Assembly (NCBI GenBank): GCA_003988855.1
Contig: QYAI01000052.1
Coordinates: 93,927 to 157,926, forward strand
Reading direction: 5' to 3'
Source: Arachnopeziza araneosa
Taxonomy: Eukaryota > Ascomycota > Leotiomycetes > Helotiales > Arachnopezizaceae
DNA: 64,000 nucleotides
Below the pieces are notes generated by a model, which was not told where the DNA came from, ran no database searches, and saw nothing but the letters and a program-made list of their open reading frames with translations. Position 1 is the first letter of the stretch; the number at the start of each line of letters is the position of its first letter. The translations under genes and the position numbers were made by a program. This document shows, piece after piece, positions 23,532 to 34,994 of the stretch.

Positions 23532-24518
23532 CTAACCATAAGATTCTTCACCACTAGAGAAACTTCCTCGAAGGTTGGAACGAGACCTCAGTCCTGCCTC
23601 ATGCTTCTCCAGTGTGTCCAGTCTCGGTGGTCTCTCTAATACCTCTGGCACTAGTTGATGTGCATTCCCTGCCGCATTTGACTCATCTTCTTTCTGTTTC
23701 AACAGCGCCATCTCCCACTCAATACCTACCTGCTCCTTCAAATTGTACCCTCGATGCTCCCACAAAAACCCTAGAGCTTCTTCTGCAGCACTGTTTCTCA
23801 ACCACGCTTTAACTACTTCCCTATTTTTCATTTCCATAGATTCTCCCCACGCCTTTAGACCTGAGTCTACCACCCATAAGACTTTCCTATTCTCCAGCCA
23901 GCGCATCCTTTCATCCTCGTCGGCTGTCTCGTCTTCAGGTCTCCCTAAATCTAAGAGGCTTTTGACTACCTCTATATAGCCCACATCCATGGTGATTCTT
24001 CCTGTGTATGGACAGCGTTCTGGTGGTATGATAAAGCGTGAGAGGTCGCTGCAATAGCTACAGCTGTGGCTCGTGTAATGAGAGATTGGCATATTGAGCT
24101 TTTTATATGGCTTCCGCTCTCGGAGTGGATAATGTGGTTTCTGATTGCGAGAACTTGTTGTGTTTGGTGGAAATTTTTGTTTTCTTTCTTTTGATGCTCT
24201 CTGAATGTGGAGAGCTGATGGTGAAGACTGGATGTATGGTTGTTGGTCTTCCACAGTGTCTTCGTATCGAAAAGCTAGTGGGCTGTTTGGAGGAATGGGG
24301 CTTCCAGGGACATGTCCTTGCCTAACCAGAGAACTTGCCAATTTCATTTCCTGATATTGCGCTTTCTGGTGGTGTGTCTCATCATGATCTGTGGGGATTG
24401 AGTCAGGAGGACGGTATGGGACTTCTTTGTACTGATAAATAGGAGATGAAATTTCTATTGGTGGAGAAGTCTGTATCTTGGGTTTTTGATGCCTTTTGAA
24501 TCGATCAAAGAGCCCCAT
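23532..24518 (-). CDS. Uncharacterised fungal protein
   Basis: One open frame; I chose the ATG at 24518 (MGLFDRFKRHQKPK, 328 residues) rather than the earlier in-frame ATGs, whose extra residues look like translated 5' UTR. I do not recognise a family. The N-terminal half is polar and Pro/Ser/Gln-rich (disorder). The C-terminal half looks folded: SHSCSYCSDLSRFIIPPE with Cys spaced as a possible metal or disulphide site, then YIEVVKSLLDLGRPEDE and two helical stretches with Trp residues (LWVVDSGLKAWGESM; EALGFLWEHRGYNLKEQ). Gly at position 2 with a basic context could permit N-myristoylation, but this is weak. Coding is supported by length and sensible hydrophobic pattern only. Confidence 0.68.
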   Translation of the reverse strand: MGLFDRFKRHQKPKIQTSPPIEISSPIYQYKEVPYRPPDSIPTDHDETHHQKAQYQEMKLASSLVRQGHVPGSPIPPNSPLAFRYEDTVEDQQPYIQSSPSALHIQRASKERKQKFPPNTTSSRNQKPHYPLRERKPYKKLNMPISHYTSHSCSYCSDLSRFIIPPERCPYTGRITMDVGYIEVVKSLLDLGRPEDETADEDERMRWLENRKVLWVVDSGLKAWGESMEMKNREVVKAWLRNSAAEEALGFLWEHRGYNLKEQVGIEWEMALLKQKEDESNAAGNAHQLVPEVLERPPRLDTLEKHEAGLRSRSNLRGSFSSGEESYG

Positions 24519-25017
24519 TATTGCCAAATTGATCGTGTATAAGTGAGAGAAAGGCCGGCAGACAATGAAAAATGAGTTGGAATCTCGAGATTGTACAAGT
24601 GCTTGTGAATCAAAATTCATCTGATACAAGTTGTGATTGTAAAGGAGGGAAACGCAGAATAGACTCAGGCTAGACACTAATAGTTTGTAAATTAATTGTA
24701 TTGAATAGAAGTTGCTGTTAATCGATAGCTCTCATAAGCTCCCCAATATCTCTATTCTCTAGGCACAAGGCCCCCCTTTCGTCATCGACTATGCGCTATC
24801 TCATCTGCTGTAAGGAAATAATGGTCTGAAAGAAAAAAATTGGTTTCTGATGCCCGCCCTGATAAGATCAATGATTCTGTCATAACCGTGAGCTCTTCTG
24901 CTTGAATGAGTTTGTTTGATCCTTGATGGCGATTCACTATCTGATGTAACACACTCATATCCATCTCCCGTGTTCTCTCATGAATAATTCTCAGGATTTT
25001 CTGCTGTAAAGACGCAT
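24519..25017. other. Spacer, no gene seen
   Basis: About 500 bases upstream of the orphan gene and downstream of the SET gene stop (both minus strand). Nothing recognised. Confidence 0.55.
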
Positions 25018-26037
25018 TTAACGTGTACGCCTCGATCTATCTGCAAGTGCTCTGGCAATCTTTGGAGGAGGACAAGCAGGGCAATCACAGTAGAAACCAT
25101 AATTCTCGTACAGGTTGGCCGGAGTCGGGCTATAAGAAATTGTAATCTCTTGGCCCTTTTGAATGTAGGTAAGACTTTTGATGACAATGCAGTCCTCAAT
25201 ACTATCATAACGATACGTGCAGTTGCGGAATTCGTGGCAAGCGTGGTTGAAGCGGGAAGACTTGAGAAAGATGCCACCAACGGCGCTAGTAATCTCGAAA
25301 CTATAACTTGTATTAGTACTTTCATTCTAGCCCATAGTTTCTAATACTTAAAGTAGCCTTAACGTACCGATTTGTAACGAAAATGGCCATGGATCTGTTT
25401 ACATCCTTCGCCATATTACCATTAGATCCTGTCCATCCATGTAATGCAAAGTATTCTGCTCTCTGTGCTAGCGATAACTTCTCCAAATCCTGGAATAGGG
25501 TCACAGCTGAAGTCTTCACTAATGGTCTTTCTTTCATAATAATTGTCCCTCCTTCAATATCACGTGTTGCAAACGCTCCCCATCCCTTCTTCTTGGTATC
25601 CCGCACCTCGAAATATTCAGTTGTGAAAGGTGGTTTAGACGGTGTAGAAGACGAGAATGAGAATGAAGAAGCTGGAGAGGAGACTGGTGTAGAGTTAGAG
25701 GTAGCTGAGGGTGATGATGTATCGGAGCTGACAGTTGGGTGTGTGGAGGTTTCGGGTTGAATTAAATATGAAGGCTTCGTAGAAAGTAGAGAATCTAAGA
25801 CCTCGGCAGAAGATCCCCAACCTGAAATATTAGCTGCAAGCTGAGGATTGACTGCTTTGGGGGAATCTTTAATCGTCTATTATTTGTCAATGCTTGGCTT
25901 GAATACATAATTGAAGGATTGAAGCCTACCTCATTCCACTTCCACCTGAATGAGGACATCAAGGTATCAAAGTCTCTTGTTCCTAGTGTCGGAGCACAGT
26001 TGGCTAAAGACGATTCCGTTGAGAGTGTTGGAATCAT
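25018..26037 (-). CDS. SET-domain protein (SMYD-like/fungal SET family)
   Basis: Exons 26037-25930, 25876-25368 and 25306-25018 (introns 53 and 61 bp) encode 301 residues. The second intron is best closed at the acceptor following a TACTAAT branch site, giving FVTNR|YSFEITSAVGGIF. Residues 37-125 are a Ser/Thr/Pro-rich linker. The SET core begins with KKKGWGAFATRDIEGGTIIM (about 130), which binds S-adenosylmethionine, continues to SRFNHACHEFRNCTY (the NHxC knot motif, about 220) and GQEITISY. It ends in a cysteine post-SET-like segment (YGFYCDCPACPPPK). It should transfer methyl groups to protein lysines; the substrate is unknown, and fungi carry many such cytosolic or nuclear proteins without known targets. 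An alternative donor/acceptor for intron 2 would change only a few residues before the NHAC motif. Confidence 0.85.
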
Positions 26038-26403
26038 TTTGTTGAAATTCCCCCCACACGTCGTTGACTAACAGAGCTGATAGATTGTTAGCGATTGGAT
26101 GGAAATGTAGTTCGTAAAATTAATAGAGCTAGCAGATGGAGAAATATGAGGTTGAGTGTCTTTGCGAAACTGAAATCGTGGCAGCGTTGTGAAATCTTGT
26201 TTGGCCGAAGAGTTTCACTTCGCTTAAAGAAAGTTCTATTCAGCGATTGTTGTGATTTCTTTTCGACTCTTTGCAGGACAAGTAATGGATCTTCAAGAAA
26301 GTTTCACAACCTCTCGCCTATTAAATACTCTATCAAAAACTATGCTGATACTGCAGTCCAAAAATTGCAGGTGCAGCAAGTAGATAGTATGATTTCGTTG
26401 ACT

Positions 26404-26427
26404 TATGCTCGTAAATATACGAGCATA
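26404..26427. repeat. Perfect inverted repeat, 10-bp stem and 4-base loop
   Basis: TATGCTCGTA and TACGAGCATA are exact reverse complements separated by AATA. Alone in AT-rich DNA; role unknown. Confidence 0.85.
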
Positions 26428-27620
26428 GAACAAAGCTAAAAATGTCTGTTTAGCCTCTTAAGATTGAAAAGTGCTATTTTCGATGAATTTGTTTGCCTTC
26501 CTAGATTATCGACGTGCTTGACTGCTTCCTGGGTGGATATTGATTTGACAGTGTTGCATTAGGTTGATTGTCTTAGATTGTATGAGACTCTGAAAAATGC
26601 ATTGGTTTGGATGATACGGTAGCGTCAGGAGTTTGTTGTAAAGGTATTATCTGATGAAAGATTGTAAAGTCTTTTACATTTGCTCTATGCTTGCTAGTCT
26701 TTATCTGAAAGAATAGATGACGCGGATGCAAACTGCTGGACAGCTTTGCGGTTGAATATCAGCAGGTGAATATCTTTACTAGTTGTTTAAGCAGCATTAC
26801 TTAAGGATCGATCAGAAAAGTGGCATAAAGCCTATCAAAGAATGTAGTTACCATTTGTTATAGTTCTGATCTTCATCATCATGGTAGCCATATTCGACGT
26901 ATCATTACAAAGCTTGTAACTAATGATTCATTCCCTGGCGGCTCGAGACTTCAAATTCGGATTTATACTGAAATGAAATATTGGCAACAAAGGCAACTAG
27001 AAGATCGACAGGAGCTCAAGTGTGATAGAATGAAAAAATAACATAAACTTACACAAATGCTCCGCCATAGACTCTACTATTTCCCTTTCTCGTTCTTCAT
27101 CATATCTCTAAAAGAGACATTAGAAACTTGCTCTAATGATTAAACAAAAGCTACAAAACAAACACTTTTCATGAGCGTGACATACTAGAGAAAGTCCATG
27201 GCCGCGCTAAGAGGCCTCCTTGACAGCAAAGTTCATCTCGACAAAAGCCTCAAGAATGACAGCAAAAGCTGGCCGGCAGCATTAAAATAGGCAGGACATA
27301 GTAACAAAATCTAAAGAACTCTTCTAGACATTAGTAGTTGGTACTTTGTTGAATATTTGTCTCATAGATGCAAAACGTTAGAGTTTGTAGGGTGCGTAGA
27401 TTTCTACCCATTTCCTCAGCGTGACTGGCGCGTGCTACGTAACTAGCATATTTACAAAGTTGGTTTTCAGGCTGGAAGGAGCTTTTAGTGAATACGGTAC
27501 TTTAATTTGCTTAATCTAGACTAATGCCCTATCCGGCGTCAAAATTATGAATTTACAATCTGTCGGTTCACTTCGAATAACTAGTTATTCTGTGGTTTCG
27601 GCCGTTTCACCCAGAATACG

Positions 27621-27767
27621 AGACTCCTCACGAGTAGAGGGGTCTGTACTGGTTGGATTGAATTGGCTTGTAGATTGGAAGAAGGTTAAGGCAGCTCGAA
27701 ACCCTTATGGGGTTCCGGCTGCCTGGCTATTCAGGCTTCACGTGTTGGCACGTGATTGTACCAACAC
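27621..27767. ncRNA. Candidate structured RNA: three consecutive strong hairpins
   Basis: Within otherwise AT-rich DNA, three hairpins follow each other. AGACTCCTC (27621-27629) pairs with GAGGGGTCT (27637-27645), 9 bp with one G-U. GGCAGC (27690-27695) pairs with GCTGCC (27718-27723) and encloses AACCC/GGGTT (27700-27704/27710-27714). TCACGTG (27738-27744) pairs with CACGTGA (27749-27755) around TTGG, with an alternative GTGTTGG/CCAACAC pairing ending at 27767. I cannot match it to SRP, RNase P/MRP, U1-U6, U3 or telomerase RNA by recall. Because perfect stems look the same on both strands, the transcribed strand is undecided. Low confidence that this is a transcribed RNA; the pairing itself is seen directly. 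Confidence 0.3.
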
Positions 27768-28519
27768 AATCATTTCTCTTATTCATTTCTGTGTCCACGG
27801 CGGTTACGATTTTGGCGTTCATATTTTCAAGGCTCTGTCCTGGCGAATTGTTAAAGTATCTTTAGGTACTCTTATAGTAGTAGCAAGCGACCATGAAGTA
27901 TATGTCAGGTGAAGTCTATTCTTGACACTCGATATCCTTTCGATTTATAATCCTTGTGTAGATTTAGTACGAGGTAGAAGAACAATTAAGGAACAAAATT
28001 AATGATGCGAGGCCTGTAAGGTATATATATTCTTTACTCCAGGTATATAGAGCCAATAAAATAGTCAAAACTCGAGATACCGGTTGATGGTGGACTACGG
28101 AACGTTAAATCGCCAGGTTCTGTAATTATTCAAGTTCTTATGAGAAACACGATGTGGTGTCTTCTTTAAAGTTCCATCTTCGACTAGCTTATGAAATTCA
28201 GAGAGAAAATAAAGCTTTGAGAGGTAAATATAAACTGATATCTAGATTGTAATCATGACAAGGATCTTGTTGCTGATTGCTTAAGGATTATAGGCTTGAT
28301 CTTTGCTGTTAAGTTTTAATTTCGGTGCGAGAATTGATACATTGCAGAGAGTATTGCTTTCAGAGCCAAAATTTGGTGTGTATAAGTGTCGGAGTCTAGG
28401 GATATGCTAATGGGCATTCGGAGCGCGATATCCTTATTTGATCGAATAAGTAAATGAAAATGATTGAACGAACTATTATTTTCTGAGTAGAATGACTACT
28501 GGAAGCGGTGACTTCATGT

Positions 28520-29752
28520 TTATCTAAGGTGATCTTTGATAAAGGAGCTCAATTTCTCCAGTCCTTCTTGTAGGACTTCCGTCTCGCACACGAAGCCAAT
28601 GCGTACACAGCTCTTAAATTCCGGACCAAAGCATTTTGATGCGGGGAGAAACATGACCTTTGTTTCTTTAATAACATCAATACAGAATTGGACATCATCA
28701 ATAGACTGGCCGTTCTTCTCAAATTTGATCAATGCAGTTGTGCCGCCAGTAGGCTTAACCCAAGAACATATATCATCATTTCGGTCGATAAATTTCTCTA
28801 GCAGGGCAACATTGGTTTTGGCGAGCTTGATATTCCGGCCAAGAAGAGAGTGTAGCACAGAGTTAGATAGTGCGTATGTGGCAATCTGGTCATCAAGCTG
28901 TGATACCGAGATGGTGGTATAGTCTCTCGCTGCTGCGATCGCTTCAACAATGTTTGAGTCTCGACATGCAATCCAGCCAATACGTATCCCGGCGAGGGAG
29001 TAAGCTTTGGACATGGAGCCTGTTACGACTGTTTTTGCCCAACCAAGTGATATCAAAGAGGGTGGGAACTCAGGGTCCACTGGAGAAAGGCCGTGGAAGA
29101 TGGGTCTGTACACTTCATCCGAGAGGACAATGATATCTCTCTCCTTTGCAAAGTTGACAAGCTTCTGTAATACAGATTTAGGAATCGTGGCTCCCGTTGG
29201 ATTATTGGGGTTGTTTATTATGATCATTTTGGTATTTTCCTTCACCAGATCCTTCAGTTCTTCCACATCTGGTATGTATTTCTTCTCCTTTCGGAGCTTC
29301 CATAATGTCACTTCCGCTCCCAGACTTTCAGGGACGGTATAGAGTTGCTGGTATGTAGGATATACACAGACAACATGATCTCCCGGTCCAATGAGAGTAT
29401 AGAAGAGAAGGAAGTTCGCTGATATCGCACCGGGAGTGATCAGGATGTTCTCGGGGGATAGAGGCGACGAGACTCGTGCGGAATACAAACCTGACAGACG
29501 CTCCCTCAAGGCCGAGGAGCCTCGAATAGGTCCATACGTTAATTTTGTTGATGTGCTGAGAGGCTTTGGGACGTTGGGATCCTCGCACAAAGTGACAAGG
29601 TCGTCAATGGAAATCGAGGCAACGCACGTCTCTGCAATATTAAGAACACCAGGTGTAACTTCATATTTGTCCATCCACTATATTCATTAGTTAATGTTTG
29701 GCCAAGGAAACTTACCAACCTGCTCAACGTCAAAGGGCTCAATCTTCACCAT
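28520..29752 (-). CDS. PLP-dependent aminotransferase, class I/II (fold type I)
   Basis: Exons 29752-29720 and 29677-28520 (42-bp intron) give 396 residues; the junction MVKIEPFDVEQ|WMDKYEV is the start seen in fungal homologues. Landmarks: LTYGPIRGSSALRERL (substrate/PLP phosphate region), PTYQQLYTVPESLGAEV (Tyr that stacks near PLP), NNPNNPTGA, VLSDEVYRPIF (Asp that binds the pyridine nitrogen) and SMSKAYSLAGIRIGW with the Schiff-base Lys. A conserved Arg near the C-terminus (SCVRIGF) should bind the substrate carboxylate. The reaction is transfer of an amino group between an amino acid and a 2-oxo acid; homologues are variously named aspartate aminotransferase-like or capreomycidine synthase-like and the substrate cannot be told from sequence. 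No signal peptide, so cytosolic. Divergent from the ABC gene. Confidence 0.9.
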
Positions 29753-30278
29753 CTTTGCGATAGCCTCGGCAGAAGAGGCTGAGAAATCCGGAGCTGGAAA
29801 AGCCTGGAAGATGGGTTGGTTTTTGCTCTTGTGACATTGTGCTTGATGCTCAACAGACCTGTTTTGTAAAGTGTAGTCAGATTCACATGAACGAGTTTCT
29901 GCGAAAGATTGCAGACAGGTGCTCACTTGAGATCATGCGGTTTCGATGATCTCAGCGACTGTGGCTTACCACAAATCGGACTACCTCTGTAAGGAGATTG
30001 GCCAGCCAACGAAACCTAGGAGATGTTTGACGCAGCTCGGAGAAATCTCCCCGCTGCCTACGCTTCAGGTGATCTTGGTCTTCATGTTGATACCACGTTG
30101 CGACGACCATTGAAGTTGCCATTTCTTTCATTCATTTGTTTTGTCAATCAAGTTCATTTCTCTGGTGTTCTGCAGCCCGCCGAGTTTCTGAGCTCGAGCA
30201 TCATCCTATGGCTTAAGCTGTTACATTCCTCGACATTTAACCGATAGCTCCAAGCTTCAGATACAACAACCTCAAGAT
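29753..30278. other. Divergent promoter region, aminotransferase and ABC transporter
   Basis: 526 bases between start codons; short frames only. The final ~60 bases carry a CA-rich leader before the ABC ATG. Confidence 0.55.
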
Positions 30279-33200
30279 ATGCGCCGCTACCTTCGGTCTG
30301 CGGTCCTTGCGACTCTTGCGCTATCATCGACGGCTTATGGATATGGAAACTACTCCGAGGTAGATATGCTACGAGCGCAGTTGGCGCTGATGGATGATCG
30401 TCCCGCAGACTGCCCACCATGGTACGATGCTTTCCACTTTCATTAACCTTGCTTACAGATCGTAGTTTTAACTGTCTTTTACCTTCATTTACTTGCGGAC
30501 AATATGCAAGCTGCAACGAGTATAATGGAAAATGTTTCTGCCCACCAGGATTTGGTGGCGACGACTGCTTATCTCCAGGTACGATCGTTACCATAGTAGC
30601 TTTGTGCTATTCAGGAGAGATTCTGACGATATTATCTAGTCTGCGGTGCTTTACCAGATGGTAATAACCGACCAATGCGAGATGGCGACACTTGCGAATG
30701 CACAGATGGTTGGACTGGCATTAATTGTAATGTCTGCACGGAGAATAAGGCTTGCGATGCGATGATGCCTGGCAAGGAGGGAGGAGTCTGTTATCAGAAT
30801 GGAGAAGTGGTTCATGAGAATTATCAAATGTGCGACGTCACAAACAGGAAGATTCTGGATATTTTGGATGGAAGGAAACCCCAGGTTACATTTACCTGCA
30901 ACGGCGACAGAAGCACATGCGACTTCCAGTGTGAGTACAAAATGATTATCCCATGAATTCCTGCTAAGACCAAGCAGTCTGGGTTGAACAGAAGGAATCC
31001 TTTTACTGCAATTTGGATACATGCGTCGCGAGTATGGACAACGATTACGACCAGAACAGTACTAATTACAAATGCGATCATATACAATGCAAATGCATAC
31101 CGGATCGTATGCTATGTGGTGAGAATGGCTCAGTTGATATCACAGAATTTTTGGATATGGCTATTAGAGGACCAGCGACTTTCGAGTGCCTTCAAGAAAA
31201 TGGTGGAGCCAACTCTTGCAAATTCAAGGAACCTGAAATGGATAAGTTGATTCAACAGATGTTCGGAGACAACAGCATCTTTATCAACTGCCGTGCTGGA
31301 GAGTGTTTGTACGAGACAGATGTTCCAGGATACGAGAGACCGGTCAAGCGAATCAACACTCCTCTGATAGCAGGTGTCATTGCTGGAAGTTCTCTCTTCG
31401 TCGTGTTTGTTGTACTGCTGGTATGGTATCTCTCTCGAAGGCAAATGAAATATGGTCCAATTCACTTGGATGACTCGGATGACGAAAGCTCCAAGCTTAT
31501 GGCAGATCACAAACCAGCTTCTTTATACTTCGAAAATGTGTCTTATAATCTCAACGGGAAGCAAATTCTTACAGATGTCCAAGGAGTAGCGCATCCTGGA
31601 GAGATAATGGCCGTTATGGGTGCATCAGGAGCTGGCAAAACAACATTCCTAGATATTCTTGCACGGAAGAATAAACGAGGCACTGTGGAAGGAAGCTTTT
31701 ATGTTAATGGGGAAAAAGTCAATGATGCTGAATACAAGAGTGTGGTTGGATTTGTGGATCAGGAAGATTCAATGCTGCCAACCCTTACTGTACATGAAAC
31801 TATTATGACCAGTGCACTTCTCCGCCTTCCACGAGACATGGGAAGACCAGCAAAGGAACAAAGAGTACACGAAGTCGAGAAACAACTTGGTATCTATCAT
31901 ATCAGAGATTCGTTGATCGGGTCTGAAGAAGGCAAAGGCCGTGGTATCTCTGGAGGTGAAAAGAGACGTGTTGGTATTGCTTGTGAATTGGTCACAAGTC
32001 CGAGCATTTTATTCCTCGATGAGCCAACTTCTGGACTCGATGCATTTAATGCGTTCAACGTGATCGAATGTCTCGTTACTTTGGCAAAAACATACAAGCG
32101 AACTGTCATTTTCACAATTCATCAGCCAAGATCAAATATTGTGGCGCTCTTTGATCGATTACTCCTCTTGGCTAAAGGCAAGACTGTATATTCTGGGGAG
32201 TTTGCTCAGTGTCAAGACTTCTTCGATAATATCGGGTATTCATGTCCTCCAGGATTTAACATTGCAGACTACCTAGTAGACTTGACTATGCACGTTGGCG
32301 GACCTCGAACTCCTGTCGAGGAAGAGATCTCTGAGCGCGATGTTGTTAGCCTAGGTCCAAGCAGTACTCGCGCTGTCAAATCGATAGCAAGCATCTCTGG
32401 CGGGAGCATCGATGAAAGCTTAGTAGGCAGTCCAGGTGATTCCTTGCTCAGACCTAAGGGCAAACACAGAGATTCGGTCAGAGCGAAGCAGGAACGAGAA
32501 TTGTTTACGCGCAAGAAATCAGGCTTAGAAATCCCCTTTTCACAACCAGCTGAAGACTCACTGGATCCAAACAAGGTGAATAGAGAAGAATGGCACCGGC
32601 TACACAAGCAACAATCCGGGTCAAAACCAAGACAATCTCTTGATGATCCCGACAATTTGCCTCCCTCAGCACCTGGCACATCTGATTTTGATGTGCTCGT
32701 CACAGCATATGCGCAGTCAGAGATAGCGCAGAATATTAAGGAGGATATTCATTCTGCTATTGACGGCGCGCAAGCCGCAAATGGAACTTCCAATGGCCAT
32801 GCTCGGGAGAATGGTTCAGCAGATACCGGTGCCATGGGCAAAGGCTATGCAAGGATTGGATATTTACGGCAGTTCGTTATCTTGTCCCAGAGAACATGGA
32901 GAAATCTTTACCGAAATCCAATGTTGATGCTGACGCATTACGCTATCGCAATTGTCTTGGCTGTCCTTTCTGGCTTCCTATTTTATGGTTTAACGGATGA
33001 TATCCCAGGCTTTCAAAACCGTCTTGGACTGTTTTTTTTTATTCTGGCTCTCTTCGGATTCAGTACACTGTCTAGTTTAACTGTGTTCTCAACCGAACGT
33101 CTCATATTTGTTCGAGAGAGAGCGAATGGTTACTACTCACCTATCACATATTTCATCGCCAAGGTCGTCTTCGACATAGTCCCTCTCCGGATCATTCCTC

Positions 33201-33691
33201 CGATAATTATGGGCTCCATCGTCTATCCAATGACTGGTCTTGTCCCTGACGCATCTCACTTTTTCAAATTCATCCTCATCCTCGTACTATTTAACCTCGC
33301 CGCCGCAGGCATCTGTCTCTTCATCGGCATCGTTTGTAAAGACAACGGTGTTGCAAGTCTCATCGGCTCCTTGGTTATGCTCTTCAGTCTCCTCTTTGCC
33401 GGTCTACTCCTTAATCATGACGCCATTCCTGAATCAGCACTCTGGCTCCAGTCTCTCTCAATATTCCACTACGGATTTGAATCTCTCATCGTAAACGAAG
33501 TTACGTACCTGACTCTCACAGACGAGAAATATGGTCTCAATATATCAGTACCTGGTGCTGTCATCCTAAGCTCTTTCGGCTTCGATACGCAAGCCTTATG
33601 GCCTGATGTCCTCGCTCTAGGTATCTTTGGCATCTCTTTCATCGTGCTAGCTTATGGTGCTATGCATGTTTTGTTAGTGGAGAGACGATAG
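30279..33691 (+). CDS. ADP1: ABCG-family half-transporter with EGF-like lumenal/extracellular domain (Adp1-like)
   Basis: Exons 30279-30421, 30466-30578, 30640-30930 and 30978-33691 (introns 44, 61 and 47 bp) give 1086 residues. A signal peptide (MRRYLRSAVLATLALSSTAYG) is followed by a Cys-rich EGF-like region: CNEYNGKCFCPPGFGGDDC, then CECTDGWTGINCNVC. A first TM segment lies at about 312-335 (AGVIAGSSLFVVFVVLLVWY). The nucleotide-binding domain has Walker A GASGAGKT (about 397), Q-loop VDQEDSMLPTLTV, signature ISGGEKRR (about 507), Walker B ILFLDEPTSGLD and H-loop TIHQPRSN. A Ser-rich linker precedes the six-TM ABC2 domain (about 815 to the end). Layout and length match yeast Adp1 (about 1050 residues), an ER/vacuole-associated ABC protein of unknown substrate. 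All Cys-rich exons join in frame only with the introns given. Confidence 0.93.
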
Positions 33692-34994
33692 ATGATAGAG
33701 GAGATAAATTATGGGAGAAATGTACTGCAAGGAAGGAAGGAGGAGAGATGTGTCACCTTTCTTTTGTTATTACCTACTGCATTGGTGTATAGCACAGTAC
33801 TTAGGTCACTGGGTTCCTAATCGTGTATGATGGCGCTAGAAGGTTATTTAGAATATTGTGAATATATATACATACAATACCATAGACTACCATGTTCCGC
33901 TTGCTCATCATGAACGAAATGTGCATTGCGAAAAATATCCTGCTGGAACAAACCAACTACCGTCATGACTAAGAAATTGCTATGAATTCATTGTCTGTAA
34001 GGAGAGAAAGAACCAATACACTGATTAATTATACTCGGACAGGCTTCTATTTCTAGAGACTTTAACCCGCTCTGAACCGCACCATGGCCTTTGCCAAAAT
34101 ATCATGTATTCCTACAAAAGTCTTCAGAGCCAACTTGTGTCTAATAATCGAACAAAGGCGACTTAGCATTTCGTATTCCAGGTCGAAAAAAACCATTCTT
34201 TCTGTACTGGCATCAAATGTATCCAAGACTTTAACACAAAGTCTCCCGTGATCGAGGAGATTCAAAATGAGAAATCTGCTTCATCTTCAGCATCTGCTTG
34301 AAAGTGACCAAGGTACATCGACTACATAGACCTCAGATGATTCACAACCAGAGGTATGTGTTGCACAATTTGTAGGCTGCTGCTAGATATGATTCGATTG
34401 TCAGAAGTTTATACCAAGTGGCAAAATATTTTCGAGACATGGCTTTCACAATTTATTGCGAGCTATAACTCTATTTTATTGAAATCGACGATTTTTCTTT
34501 TGAATAGCTTATCCAAAACTGTTAGGGATTCGTATGCTTAGAGTTGGGCCAAGCGTCATGGTCACTCTGCCAGGCAATTGAAGTACTGGGTAATGAATGT
34601 TCGTAATCCCACAACCATCCCCTTTTTCTTCGAGACGAAAAAGAGGCAAGTAGTTGTAGTCCCATCATAGGTAATTACAAATCGATATCAGCACATCTTC
34701 GGCACAACAACAGTCATTAAATCCTGAAAAGGGACTGAATTGCAATTTGACATCCGTGCTTTGTTTTCTATCATCCCACTCCTTTCCTTTATTTTTCATC
34801 CGAATAAACCTATTCAAGTGAAGAGAAGTAAAGCCTTGAGATTATGTTCATTCATCTGCGCTATGGTACAGGATATTAATACCGGTAGTTCAATATCAAG
34901 GTGCCTGCCTGCCAACTTGAAAGGAAATTAGGGGTATGGTATGGTGTAGAAGAAGCGATTTTGCGGGGGAATGAGAAAAGAGGGTAAAAGACAA
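33692..34994. other. Convergent 1.3-kb spacer, no gene seen
   Basis: Between the stops of ADP1 and ERG9. AT-rich, frames under 75 codons without motifs. The ADP1 3' end has several AATATATATACATAC-type repeats (about 33862-33876) resembling fungal 3'-end elements. Confidence 0.5.

Larger units (their letters stand above)
26038..28519. other. 2.5-kb AT-rich spacer with folded segments, no supported protein gene
   Basis: Upstream of the SET gene and downstream of the aminotransferase. Strongly AT-rich, with stops throughout. A 121-codon frame (27547-27912) is the longest but shows no family signal. Two features stand out: a 10-bp perfect hairpin at 26404-26427, and a cluster of strong hairpins at 27621-27767 described separately. 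It could be an ncRNA locus, a decayed mobile element, or regulatory DNA. Confidence 0.5.

Noticed and set aside
27547..27912. 121-codon open frame in the AT-rich spacer
   Set aside because: No family signal; its sequence is dominated by the palindromic stems, which better fit an RNA or repeat.
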